52,315 bases of DNA. It comes from a virus. Shown piece after piece: positions 31,466 through 38,474 of this stretch. Below the pieces are notes generated by a model. It was given only the letters and a program-made list of their open reading frames with translations, was not told the origin of the DNA and made no database searches. Position numbers and translations under genes: made by a program. The stretch spans positions 1 through 52,315 of the IMG/VR virus record IMGVR_UViG_3300042562_002373. One strand, 5' to 3'. Positions within the stretch are counted from its first letter, which is position 1; every line of letters begins with the position of its first letter.

Positions 31466-31500
31466 TAATGGTGGTTAAACACAAGTTGATACCACCATTA
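31466..31500 (+). terminator. Hairpin after the 306-aa gene, possible terminator
   Basis: Perfect 10-bp stem TAATGGTGGT/ACCACCATTA with a 15-base loop. No strong T run follows, so it may instead be a processing or stability element that starts the RNA region. Confidence 0.45.
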
Positions 31501-31841
31501 TTTAAACTTGATAGAGTAGGATTAAACTTCTATATAAATATATTGTTAATATACATGACTAATTTGACTGCCACAAGCGGTCTAATTAAAATATAAAAGC
31601 CGCTCCGAAAGGAGCTTACTATATCCGCTCTTTCTACAAATTTATAAAAACTGAGCTTGTCTCTAATGGCTACACAAGTTAACCGAAAAGGTACAATTGG
31701 GTAGCGAAAACAAGACTTAGATTTTGACTTTGCCTTTGAGTAGAAGGAGGTCTTTGGTTTTAGTTTTAATTTTAACTTTAGCTATGTCCCTTCTTTATTA
31801 GGTTACTTATTTTTTTTTTATTCTTTGCAAAGAAGAATGTA
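31501..31841 (+). ncRNA. Structured non-coding stretch before tRNA-Lys
   Basis: No open reading frame of convincing length. Base pairing seen: GACTGC/GCGGTC near 31567-31581, GCTCC-GAAA-GGAGC with a GNRA-type tetraloop near 31601-31614, AGCTTGT/ACAAGTT across 31653-31680, and AGAAGG/CCTTCT across 31742-31795. T4 also encodes unexplained stable RNAs beside its tRNAs. I cannot assign a known RNA family; group I intron, RNase P and tmRNA signatures were not found. Confidence 0.5.
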
Positions 31842-31914
31842 TGACATGTAGCTCAGTTGGAAGAGCACTACTATTTTAATGTAGAGGTCGGTAGTTCGAA
31901 TCTACTCATGTTAT
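31842..31914 (+). tRNA. tRNA-Lys (UUU)
   Basis: Acceptor TGACATG/CATGTTA, D-arm GCTCAGTTGGAAGAGC, anticodon loop ATTTTAA with anticodon TTT, T-arm GGTAG-TTCGAAT-CTACT. The overall pattern resembles bacterial tRNA-Lys. U31-U39 do not pair and position 32 is A, small oddities. CCA is not encoded. Confidence 0.88.
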
Positions 31915-32010
31915 CAAAGGTGGGAGTAATTAGCCCAACCCTAACAAGAATGTCTATCATATAGCTTAAAGAGATTTGGTACCACTAATTTCTGATGATA
32001 ATTCTTGATT

Positions 32011-32085
32011 CTCTACTTATGGTGTAAATTGGTTTGCACATCGGCTGGTGCCGAAGGACTATGGGTTCGAGTCCCTTGGGTAGAG
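32011..32085 (+). tRNA. tRNA-like element with abnormal anticodon arm
   Basis: Acceptor CTCTACT/GGTAGAG, a D-arm GTGTAAATTGGTTTGCAC containing the GG pair, and a T-arm GGG-TTCGAGT-CCC are clear. The anticodon position holds TCGGC-TGGT-GCCGA: a 5-bp stem with a 4-base loop, three bases too few, and no legal U33-anticodon register. It may be a decayed tRNA, a tRNA-like RNA with another role, or one whose loop I cannot place. No amino acid assigned. Confidence 0.5.
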
Positions 32086-32303
32086 CAATGAGTAAGGGGT
32101 ACTCAGTAGTCTTTGACCTAAGACTTATTTAACAATAGGTTAGTGAAACTGCATACAACTGAGGTTGCAGTCTTTGGGATAATGGCCTATAACACGGTTA
32201 CCATAGTAGTTTGACTTTTTTCATAGGGGATGCCCAGCAGGTTTTTTGAATTAGGAAGAAACCGATGTAACTACTCACCAGTAATCTCAAGGTGGGGAAA
32301 CTT
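32086..32303 (+). ncRNA. Structured non-coding stretch before tRNA-Arg
   Basis: No good reading frame. Hairpins: GAGTA-AGGGG-TACTC (32089-32103), ACCTA/TAGGT (32117-32140), ACTGCA...TGCAGT (32148-32171), GGG-ATG-CCC near 32226-32235 and CACC/GGTG near 32277-32294. Probably processed with the flanking tRNAs from a transcript that starts upstream. No known family recognised. Confidence 0.45.
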
Positions 32304-32377
32304 GGCCTCATAGCTTAATCGTATAAAGCAACGCACTTCTAATGCGTAGAGTGAAGGTTAGAATCCTTCTGAGGTCA
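32304..32377 (+). tRNA. tRNA-Arg (UCU)
   Basis: Acceptor GGCCTCA/TGAGGTC, D-arm GCTTAATCGTATAAAGC, anticodon stem ACGCA/TGCGT with loop CTTCTAA (anticodon TCT), T-arm GAAGG-TTAGAAT-CCTTC, discriminator A. All stems pair. Decodes AGA, the Arg codon most used in this window's genes. CCA not encoded; a T8 tract follows. Confidence 0.92.
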
Positions 32378-32405
32378 CTTTTTTTTAATTTAATCTTTAA
32401 AAAAT

Positions 32406-32436
32406 TTGTTTATTGATTATATTATGTATATATTTG
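32406..32436 (+). promoter_or_regulatory. Host-type promoter
   Basis: TTG at 32406, 20 bases, TATATTTG at 32429-32436. Reads into the small gene at 32465. Confidence 0.62.
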
Positions 32437-32464
32437 TACCATGTTTAACTTAAATAATAAAAAT

Positions 32465-32644
32465 ATGACAACAATTATGCCAGAAGAAATTCAAACATCA
32501 CCGATTAATAATTCAATTAATAACATGGATATGGTCGCATGGTGGACTAAAAACGGAGACGGAAATTTTAATTGGGTATTATACCATCAAATTATTCAAG
32601 CCAAAAGATTCTTAATTGAGAATCACTCCGATATGGAAAAATAA
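32465..32644 (+). CDS. Small hypothetical protein, 59 aa
   Basis: ATG at 32465 preferred: an ATG at 32441 would begin almost at the transcription start. MTTIMPEEIQTSPINNSINN then MDMVAWWTKNGDGNFNWVLY. Polar, no domain recognised. Followed five bases later by the RlpA-like gene. Confidence 0.62.
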   Translation: MTTIMPEEIQTSPINNSINNMDMVAWWTKNGDGNFNWVLYHQIIQAKRFLIENHSDMEK

Positions 32645-32649
32645 ATTAT

Positions 32650-33015
32650 ATGAAAAAAATTGTATTAATATTAGGGTTAATAAGTATAAGTCTTACAAAC
32701 ACTAATAATAAAACTGGTAAGGCAACTTACTACGACACTACAAATCATAAGAAAGTACACAGAACAGTACCTACAGCAGCGTACTGTCACGCAAAGTACA
32801 GAAATATGAAAATGGTAATAACCAATTTAAAAAATAAAGTTACTGACACAGTTACAATTACTGATAGACACTCAATGGGTAGCAATCATGTTGACTTAAG
32901 TCATTTAGCTTTTGATAGATTAACACAATTGGACACTATTACCGATAAAAATAAAAGAGATAGAAAACGTAAAGTAATCGGTGCGATTACAGTATCATTT
33001 AAAATAATAAAATAA
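32650..33015 (+). CDS. RlpA-like double-psi beta-barrel protein, secreted
   Basis: 121 residues. Hydrophobic signal-like N-terminus MKKIVLILGLISISL, then the DPBB pattern GKATYYD, RTVPTAAYCHAKYRNM, VTITDRHSMGSNHVDLSHLA. RlpA proteins are septal peptidoglycan lytic transglycosylases; the DRH...HVDLS segment carries the likely catalytic Asp/His. In a phage it may weaken the wall or bind peptidoglycan. Early promoter upstream makes it separate from the late lysis pair. Confidence 0.82.
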   Translation: MKKIVLILGLISISLTNTNNKTGKATYYDTTNHKKVHRTVPTAAYCHAKYRNMKMVITNLKNKVTDTVTITDRHSMGSNHVDLSHLAFDRLTQLDTITDKNKRDRKRKVIGAITVSFKIIK

Positions 33016-33503
33016 TGGGAACAAATTATTATAGAATACCAACTGAAGCTGAAATACTAGCTAGAAAACAGAAGTTAATAGATAATATTAACAACTTGGA
33101 TTTATCCGCTTCTAGTGTTGAAGATGGTTTTAGAGTTGAAGTAGAAGATTCTTGGGAAAGAACATCTTGCTGGGATGATTTCGTTGAAGGAACTAGTATT
33201 CACTTAGGTAAACGAAGTAGTGGTTGGAAATTCTGCTGGAACTTTCATGAGAACAAATACTATTCCACTAAAGAAGAGTTATTAGCTTTTGTTAGAAGTG
33301 GTAGAATTGTTGATGAATACGGAAGTGAAGAGAATGTTGAAGACTTTATTACAATGGCTCTTAACTGGGGTGAACCAGATGGTTTAGTATTTGATGAAGA
33401 TTATGAAAATAATAAATCTGGCTCATCGTATTTCCATGGTCCAAAATATTGGGATAGAGTTATTGATGGGCTAAGAGTATCGTCATCAACAGAATTTAGT
33501 TAA
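33015..33503 (+). CDS. Conserved phage protein of the MGTNYY type, 162 aa
   Basis: Starts MGTNYYRIPTEAEILARKQK and contains SIHLGKRSSGWKFCWNFHEN and STKEELLAFVRSGRIVDEYG, a pattern I know from small conserved proteins of many phages. No function known. ATG shares one base with the upstream stop. Confidence 0.82.
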   Translation: MGTNYYRIPTEAEILARKQKLIDNINNLDLSASSVEDGFRVEVEDSWERTSCWDDFVEGTSIHLGKRSSGWKFCWNFHENKYYSTKEELLAFVRSGRIVDEYGSEENVEDFITMALNWGEPDGLVFDEDYENNKSGSSYFHGPKYWDRVIDGLRVSSSTEFS

Positions 33504-33805
33504 TGAAATCGATTAGACAAATATTTAAATACAATCCTCAACTAATGGATGAACCAGAAGTTGAAGAGTTAATGGATTATTGTAGAGAACTAGAAGGTCA
33601 AGTTATGGAATATAGCTTGGCCTCTAACTATAATAAGGAAATTAATGTTACAGATATTGTTAGAGATATTCATATAAGTTGTGTTGATATAATTAAGCAA
33701 GACGAAGATAGATTTAATGATGAAGAAATTGATTATAAGCAAGCTATTATTAATTTAGATAAATATATTGTAAAACTATGTGAAGAATATAAGATTATAT
33801 TATAA
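33503..33805 (+). CDS. Hypothetical protein, 100 aa
   Basis: MKSIRQIFKYNPQLMDEPEV then acidic helices (VEELMDYCRELEGQVMEYSL). All-helical, soluble, unrecognised. ATG overlaps the stop of the MGTNYY gene by one base. Confidence 0.72.
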   Translation: MKSIRQIFKYNPQLMDEPEVEELMDYCRELEGQVMEYSLASNYNKEINVTDIVRDIHISCVDIIKQDEDRFNDEEIDYKQAIINLDKYIVKLCEEYKIIL

Positions 33806-33811
33806 TTAATA

Positions 33812-33826
33812 ATATTTATTAATAAA
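33812..33826 (+). promoter_or_regulatory. Putative phage late promoter (secreted T9SS-like protein)
   Basis: Exact ATATTTATTAATAAA on the plus strand, nine bases before the ATG at 33836. Shows that the element follows gene orientation, not genome strand. Confidence 0.62.
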
Positions 33827-33835
33827 CAATATAAA

Positions 33836-34756
33836 ATGAAACTGGTAATATTTTTCTTACTGTTGTCATTCTATTCTATGGGTCAAACCACAATAGTAAA
33901 TGAACAATTCGCTTCAACACCACCAACTGGATGGTTATCAACAACACCTTCTGGATGGGCTACTAATAATTATGGAGCTAGTAATGCTCGTTCTGGTTCA
34001 TATGCATTAAGATTATCAAGTGCATCTAATAATAATGGTAAATATTTATATATCCCAATCAATGTTCAAAATGGTTATACTTATACAATAACATTTTGGA
34101 CTAAAAGAATTTGTAGTACAACAATAAACACAAATGAAACCGCTAATCAAACAACATTATTATCTACATTCACTCAAACAAATTCTAATTGCAACTCAAA
34201 TTGGAGTACTTGGTATCAATGGAGCAATACATACGTACCAACATATACTGGAACTATGTATTTTCAGATATTAGCAAATACTGTATATTTTGGACCTACA
34301 TCAATTTATATTGAGGATGTTACAATAGTTGAATCACCACCAGTTGAATTACCAATTGAATTATTATATTTTAAAGGTAGAAAATCACTTGAAGGTAATT
34401 TATTACAATGGGAAACTGCTTCAGAAAATAATAATGATTATTTTACAATATACCGCTCAACATATCCAATAGAATGGTTACCTATTGTGGAAATTGATGG
34501 TGCTGGTAATTCAATTACAAATAATAAATACCAATTCCTCGATTCGCGATTTGAGGATGATATTAATTATTATGTATTAAGGCAAACTGATTACGATGGT
34601 AAATATAAAGAATGTGAAATAATATCAATTGATAACAGAACCCCATATATTACACCAGTTAGAATAGTAAATTCTATTGGTCAAGAAGTGTCAATCGATT
34701 ACAATGGATTAAAATTCGTTACTTACGAGGATGGTTCTGTGGAAAGGCTTTATTAA
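33836..34756 (+). CDS. Secreted beta-rich protein with type IX secretion-like C-terminus
   Basis: 306 residues. Signal peptide MKLVIFFLLLSFYSMG with likely cleavage before Gln17. Residues about 20-165 form a jelly-roll-like, Ser/Thr/Asn-rich domain seen in surface carbohydrate-binding proteins. Residues about 172-262 (PIELLYFKGRKSLEGNLLQW, YFTIYRS, YYVLRQTDYDGKYKE) match a fibronectin-like module common in secreted Bacteroidota proteins. The last 34 residues (VRIVNSIGQEVSIDYNGLKF, VTYEDGSVERLY) resemble a type A T9SS sorting signal. So the phage appears to export a protein through the host's T9SS. Late promoter upstream. Confidence 0.83.
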   Translation: MKLVIFFLLLSFYSMGQTTIVNEQFASTPPTGWLSTTPSGWATNNYGASNARSGSYALRLSSASNNNGKYLYIPINVQNGYTYTITFWTKRICSTTINTNETANQTTLLSTFTQTNSNCNSNWSTWYQWSNTYVPTYTGTMYFQILANTVYFGPTSIYIEDVTIVESPPVELPIELLYFKGRKSLEGNLLQWETASENNNDYFTIYRSTYPIEWLPIVEIDGAGNSITNNKYQFLDSRFEDDINYYVLRQTDYDGKYKECEIISIDNRTPYITPVRIVNSIGQEVSIDYNGLKFVTYEDGSVERLY

Positions 34757-34757
34757 A

Positions 34758-35564
34758 TTATGGTTCATATCTACTTGTACTATCCTTACCAAATAAATGT
34801 TTACCAATTTGTTTAGTAGATGTCCAACTTTCTGAACCCTCACCCCATTTAGGTGTAACTTTTGATGGGTTATAATAACTAGTAGCACCATTAGTATTAT
34901 CTTCTATTGTATTAATATACTTTGCGATGTTAACTGCTTTTTTCCAAACTTCGTCATTATTAGGGTAAGCGTCTTCAACATATCTTTTATGTACATCTTG
35001 AATTTTATCACCATCAATAGTATGTGAATTCCACATAGAAAATTGTTTTCTTTCTAATGCAATTTGAGCAACACTTTTACCAGTAGCCTTAGCTCTGTTC
35101 TTTAATACATTTGCTACAGCCCTCATGCCAATTCCTCCCTCACCACCAGCTTCACCAACTAAAGTAGTAGCAATAATAAAGTTGCTAGTTGATAATGGTT
35201 TTTCTATAGGTATTATTTTATCAGCAATCTGTTCAATATCTTGTTTAATTACACTTTTAGTCGCTTCTAAAGGTTTTTCTTTATCAATACCACCATTAAG
35301 ACCAATTAAACCTATAACACTCGCTATAGCAGTTGCTCTTAATTTCTTTTTAACATCTGAAGACGAAGAATCATACTTATCTTTAATTTTATTAAAGTAT
35401 TCAGTTGCCTTATCTTTAATAGATGTTTTATTATCTATATTCCATTCATATTCGTTTTCACCAGTTTTATTACCAGTAAAAACTTCATTAAGCATTTGCT
35501 TTGCGTAAACCTTTATAAATAAATCCTCTTTTAATTGCTCTAATATCAATGCTTTAGTACTCAT
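34758..35564 (-). CDS. Leader-bearing SleB-type cell-wall hydrolase
   Basis: 268 residues from ATG 35564, ten bases from a late element. Leader MSTKALILEQLKEDLFIKVY, then a charged helical region, a hydrophobic stretch (RATAIASVIGLIGLNGG, about 76-92), and a C-terminal SleB/Hydrolase_2 domain: TTLVGEAGGEGGIGMRAVAN with E138, NVLKNRA, FSMWNS, NGATSYYNPSK. Such enzymes cut peptidoglycan. With the leader and late promoter, the likely place is inside the virion, acting at DNA entry rather than at lysis. Confidence 0.88.
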   Translation of the reverse strand: MSTKALILEQLKEDLFIKVYAKQMLNEVFTGNKTGENEYEWNIDNKTSIKDKATEYFNKIKDKYDSSSSDVKKKLRATAIASVIGLIGLNGGIDKEKPLEATKSVIKQDIEQIADKIIPIEKPLSTSNFIIATTLVGEAGGEGGIGMRAVANVLKNRAKATGKSVAQIALERKQFSMWNSHTIDGDKIQDVHKRYVEDAYPNNDEVWKKAVNIAKYINTIEDNTNGATSYYNPSKVTPKWGEGSESWTSTKQIGKHLFGKDSTSRYEP

Positions 35565-35573
35565 AAAATCTTT

Positions 35574-35588
35574 TTTATTAATAAATAT
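35574..35588 (-). promoter_or_regulatory. Putative phage late promoter
   Basis: Exact ATATTTATTAATAAA on the minus strand, nine bases before the hydrolase ATG. Lies back to back with the host-type promoter at 35609. Confidence 0.62.
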
Positions 35589-35608
35589 CGATTTTTTAGT
35601 AAAAAAGT

Positions 35609-35640
35609 TTGCATTAACCGAATTAAAATACCTATATTTG
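35609..35640 (+). promoter_or_regulatory. Host-type promoter (NAD genes)
   Basis: TTTG ending at 35611, 21 bases, TATATTTG; 18 bases before the ATG at 35659. Confidence 0.75.
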
Positions 35641-35658
35641 TCAAAAGAAATTATACAT

Positions 35659-36510
35659 ATGAGAGCAGTTATTAATTTAGACGAAAACTTTAAACCATTT
35701 GGTAAAGAATTTACCGAGTTGGAATACCAGAAGTTTAGTTTCCCAAGTGGTTGCGAACCACACATTAAAATTATTGAAAAGAATTGGATGATAGGTGGTA
35801 ATGAAGTTATTATTACGACTAGAATTAAATCTTCAGAAGATTTGATGATTTTATTATTAGCTACCGATGCTTTAAAACGATTAGGGTTTACATATATTAA
35901 ACTATTTATTCCTTACCTACCGTTTGCTAGACAAGACCGCGTTATGGTTGGTGGTGAACCTTTATCAATTAAAGTTTTAGCAAACATTATTAATTCACAA
36001 GAATATAGTAAAGTTGCGGTATATGACGTACACTCTGAAGTGTCTTTAGCGTTAATTAATAATTGTGACCCAGTTAGTAATCATAACATTGTTAAACAAA
36101 TCTTAGCTGATAAGAAAGATTACTACATTGTATCACCAGATGCTGGCGCATATAAGAAAATCTTCAAAGCTGCACAATTCGTTGGTTATACAGATGCTAT
36201 CGTATTATGTAATAAAATCAGAGATGTAAAAACTGGTCAAATCTTAAATATGACTTGTGATGTAAATGATTTACATGGTAAAGATGTTTATATCATTGAT
36301 GATATTTGTGATGGTGGTGGTACATTCATTGGTTTAGCTGATAAACTTAAAGAGAATAATGCTGGTAACGTTAATTTAATTGTATCACATGGTATTTTCT
36401 CTAAAGGTATTGAGGCCTTACATAATATTGACCACATATACACTACTGACTCATTCCAAGACTTGGAACCAAATAATAAGTTAACTCAAATTAAATTAGA
36501 ATTCAAATAA
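35659..36510 (+). CDS. Ribose-phosphate pyrophosphokinase-like enzyme (Prs or Adps)
   Basis: 283 residues from ATG 35659, placed by the promoter. Prs landmarks: IPYLPFARQDRV (84-95), VYDVHSE metal site (121-127), VSPDAGAYKK (158-167) and the PRPP-binding loop VYIIDDICDGGGTF (210-223). It is about 30 residues shorter than usual Prs (near 315). The NadV-like gene follows 11 bases later. Either the pair makes PRPP and then NMN, or, as in the recently described NARP1 phage pathway, it makes ADPR-pyrophosphate for direct NAD rebuilding. The sequence alone does not decide. Confidence 0.9.
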   Translation: MRAVINLDENFKPFGKEFTELEYQKFSFPSGCEPHIKIIEKNWMIGGNEVIITTRIKSSEDLMILLLATDALKRLGFTYIKLFIPYLPFARQDRVMVGGEPLSIKVLANIINSQEYSKVAVYDVHSEVSLALINNCDPVSNHNIVKQILADKKDYYIVSPDAGAYKKIFKAAQFVGYTDAIVLCNKIRDVKTGQILNMTCDVNDLHGKDVYIIDDICDGGGTFIGLADKLKENNAGNVNLIVSHGIFSKGIEALHNIDHIYTTDSFQDLEPNNKLTQIKLEFK

Positions 36511-36521
36511 AAACAAATAAT

Positions 36522-38219
36522 ATGAATAGTTACAGACAAAATCCGCTATTGATGACTGATGGTTATAAAACCAGTCACCATGCGATGTATCCAGAGGGTA
36601 CGACTGAGGTATATTCGAATTACACATTAAGAAATGTGAAGTATATGCCTAAACAAGCTAAAAAAATTGTAGTTGCTGGTGTGCAATATACAGTTAAGTC
36701 AATCCATGACATGTATGCTAATGATTTCTTTGCTAGACCTAAAGCTAAAGTTTGTGGTGAAGCTAAAGAATACTTATCATCGTATTTAGGAACTGACTAT
36801 GATGTATCTCACTTTGAAGCATTACACGATTTAGGTTACTTACCTATTGAGATTAAAGCATTAGACGAAGGAACTATCATTGATGAGAAAATCCCAGTAT
36901 TTACAATTAAGAATACTCATCCAGATTTCTTTTGGTTACCTAATTTCTTAGAAACATTGATTTCTTCTTTGATTTGGAAACCAGTTCATTCAGCTTCATT
37001 AGCTTATGGTTATAAAAACCTTTTATTATCACATGCTAGAAAAACTGATAAAGAAAATTTAGGATTTGTTGATTTCCAAGGACATGATTTCTCATTCAGA
37101 GGAATGCAACACCCAGAGTCAGCAATTAGTTCTGGTCTAGGTTTCTTAACTTCATTCTCTGGTACTGATACAATTCCAGCATTATTAGCTGCGAACTATT
37201 ACTACGGAACTAAGAATGTAGGTTTCAGTGTTCCAGCTTCTGAACATGCTGTTATGACTGCATACGGTAAAGAAGATGAGATTGGTGCTTTCAGAAGATT
37301 GATGCAACAATACCCAACTGGTATCTTATCAGTAGTATCTGATTCATTTGACTTATGGAAAGTATGTACTGAATACATTACTGAACTTAAAGAAGAAATT
37401 CTTTCTCGTGATGGTAAATTAGTATTACGCCCAGATTCTGGTGACCCAGTTGATATCTTATGTGGTTCAGTTAGTTTAAACTATACTTCATTAGACCAAG
37501 CTAAACATGATTTTAAAAATGAGTTATATGAGTCTACAGTTCATGGTGAAGATGAATACACTATCGATACAACTCGTATTGTTAATGTTAATGGTACATA
37601 TTACAAATTAACTGAAGACACTACTTGGAATCGTTATGATAAACAATATTATTATGTTGACGAATTATATATCGATGCTGAAGAAGTTGAATCTAAACCA
37701 GAATATGTTGGTGTAATCGAATTGTTATGGAATACATTTGGTGGTACTACTAATGGTCAAGGTTACAAATTATTAGATTCTCATATCGGTGCAATCTATG
37801 GTGATTCAATTACATTAGATAGAGCTGATGCTATTTGTACTAGATTAGCTGCAAAAGGTTTCGCATCTACTAACGTAGTATTAGGTATTGGTTCTTACTC
37901 TATGGGTTATGCGACAAGAGATAACCAAGGTGGTGCAGTTAAAGCTACTCACGTAGTAGTTAATGGTGTTGATAGAGATATCTTCAAAGACCCAGTAACT
38001 GATGATGGGACCAAAAAATCAGCAAGAGGTTACTTATATGTTTACGCTAAAGATAGTTTAACATATGCTCTTAAAGATAAATGTTCTCGTGATTTAGAGG
38101 AAAATGGTTTATTAACTACTGTTTACAAAAATGGTGACTTAGTTAAAACTACGACTCTGACTGAGATTAGAGAAAAAATAAATAATTATTCAAAATTAGT
38201 TCAAGAAACTGTTGCGTAA
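36522..38219 (+). CDS. nadV: Nicotinamide phosphoribosyltransferase-like enzyme (NadV or Namat)
   Basis: 565 residues. Matches the NadV/NAMPT family: GYKTSHHAMYPEGTTEVYSN at the start, FRGMQHPESA (192-201), catalytic-region SVPASEHAVM with H242, LRPDSGDPVD (302-311), GYKLLDSHIGAIYGD and FKDPVTDDGTKKSARGY. Joins nicotinamide to a pyrophosphorylated ribose. It is about 75 residues longer than usual because of an insert near residues 315-396, rich in Tyr, Asp and Glu. Co-transcribed with the Prs-like gene. A promoter for the next gene lies in its 3' end. Confidence 0.93.
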   Translation: MNSYRQNPLLMTDGYKTSHHAMYPEGTTEVYSNYTLRNVKYMPKQAKKIVVAGVQYTVKSIHDMYANDFFARPKAKVCGEAKEYLSSYLGTDYDVSHFEALHDLGYLPIEIKALDEGTIIDEKIPVFTIKNTHPDFFWLPNFLETLISSLIWKPVHSASLAYGYKNLLLSHARKTDKENLGFVDFQGHDFSFRGMQHPESAISSGLGFLTSFSGTDTIPALLAANYYYGTKNVGFSVPASEHAVMTAYGKEDEIGAFRRLMQQYPTGILSVVSDSFDLWKVCTEYITELKEEILSRDGKLVLRPDSGDPVDILCGSVSLNYTSLDQAKHDFKNELYESTVHGEDEYTIDTTRIVNVNGTYYKLTEDTTWNRYDKQYYYVDELYIDAEEVESKPEYVGVIELLWNTFGGTTNGQGYKLLDSHIGAIYGDSITLDRADAICTRLAAKGFASTNVVLGIGSYSMGYATRDNQGGAVKATHVVVNGVDRDIFKDPVTDDGTKKSARGYLYVYAKDSLTYALKDKCSRDLEENGLLTTVYKNGDLVKTTTLTEIREKINNYSKLVQETVA

Positions 38220-38242
38220 TTTAAATATTATACCTAGATTTG
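38212..38242 (+). promoter_or_regulatory. Host-type promoter overlapping the nadV stop
   Basis: TTG, 20 bases, TAGATTTG; starts inside the last NadV codons and reads into 38257. Confidence 0.72.
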
Positions 38243-38256
38243 TAAAAAATAAAAAT

Positions 38257-38460
38257 ATGAATGGTGTAACTACTTTAATATTGAAATTATCTGGAATGTT
38301 AATTTTATGGATTACAATTATATCGCTTATGGCTGAGTATGTAATTAGTAGAGATGTAAATATTATAATACAGATAATTTCAATAATGGGTGGCCTTTTG
38401 TTAACCGTAGGGGCTTTAAATTATATGGTTAAAACAATTATTAAATTTATAAATAAATAA
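38257..38460 (+). CDS. Small membrane protein, 67 aa
   Basis: ATG at 38257 chosen because the promoter's transcription start lies between the upstream TTG and this codon. Two membrane helices (TLILKLSGMLILWITIISL and IMGGLLLTVGALNYMV) with a short charged end. Precedes the SPFH gene by 14 bases and may form a complex with it. Confidence 0.75.
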   Translation: MNGVTTLILKLSGMLILWITIISLMAEYVISRDVNIIIQIISIMGGLLLTVGALNYMVKTIIKFINK

Positions 38461-38474
38461 AAAAAAAGAAAAAA

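Noticed and set aside
31914-32010. A further tRNA between tRNA-Lys and the aberrant element
   Set aside because: A TATAGCTTAAAGAGA stretch recalls a D-arm, but there is no TTCRA T-loop or matching acceptor.
31460-32440. Group I intron, RNase P RNA, tmRNA or retron RNA
   Set aside because: Searched by eye for conserved cores of these RNAs and for a reverse transcriptase nearby; none seen, and no split gene flanks the region.
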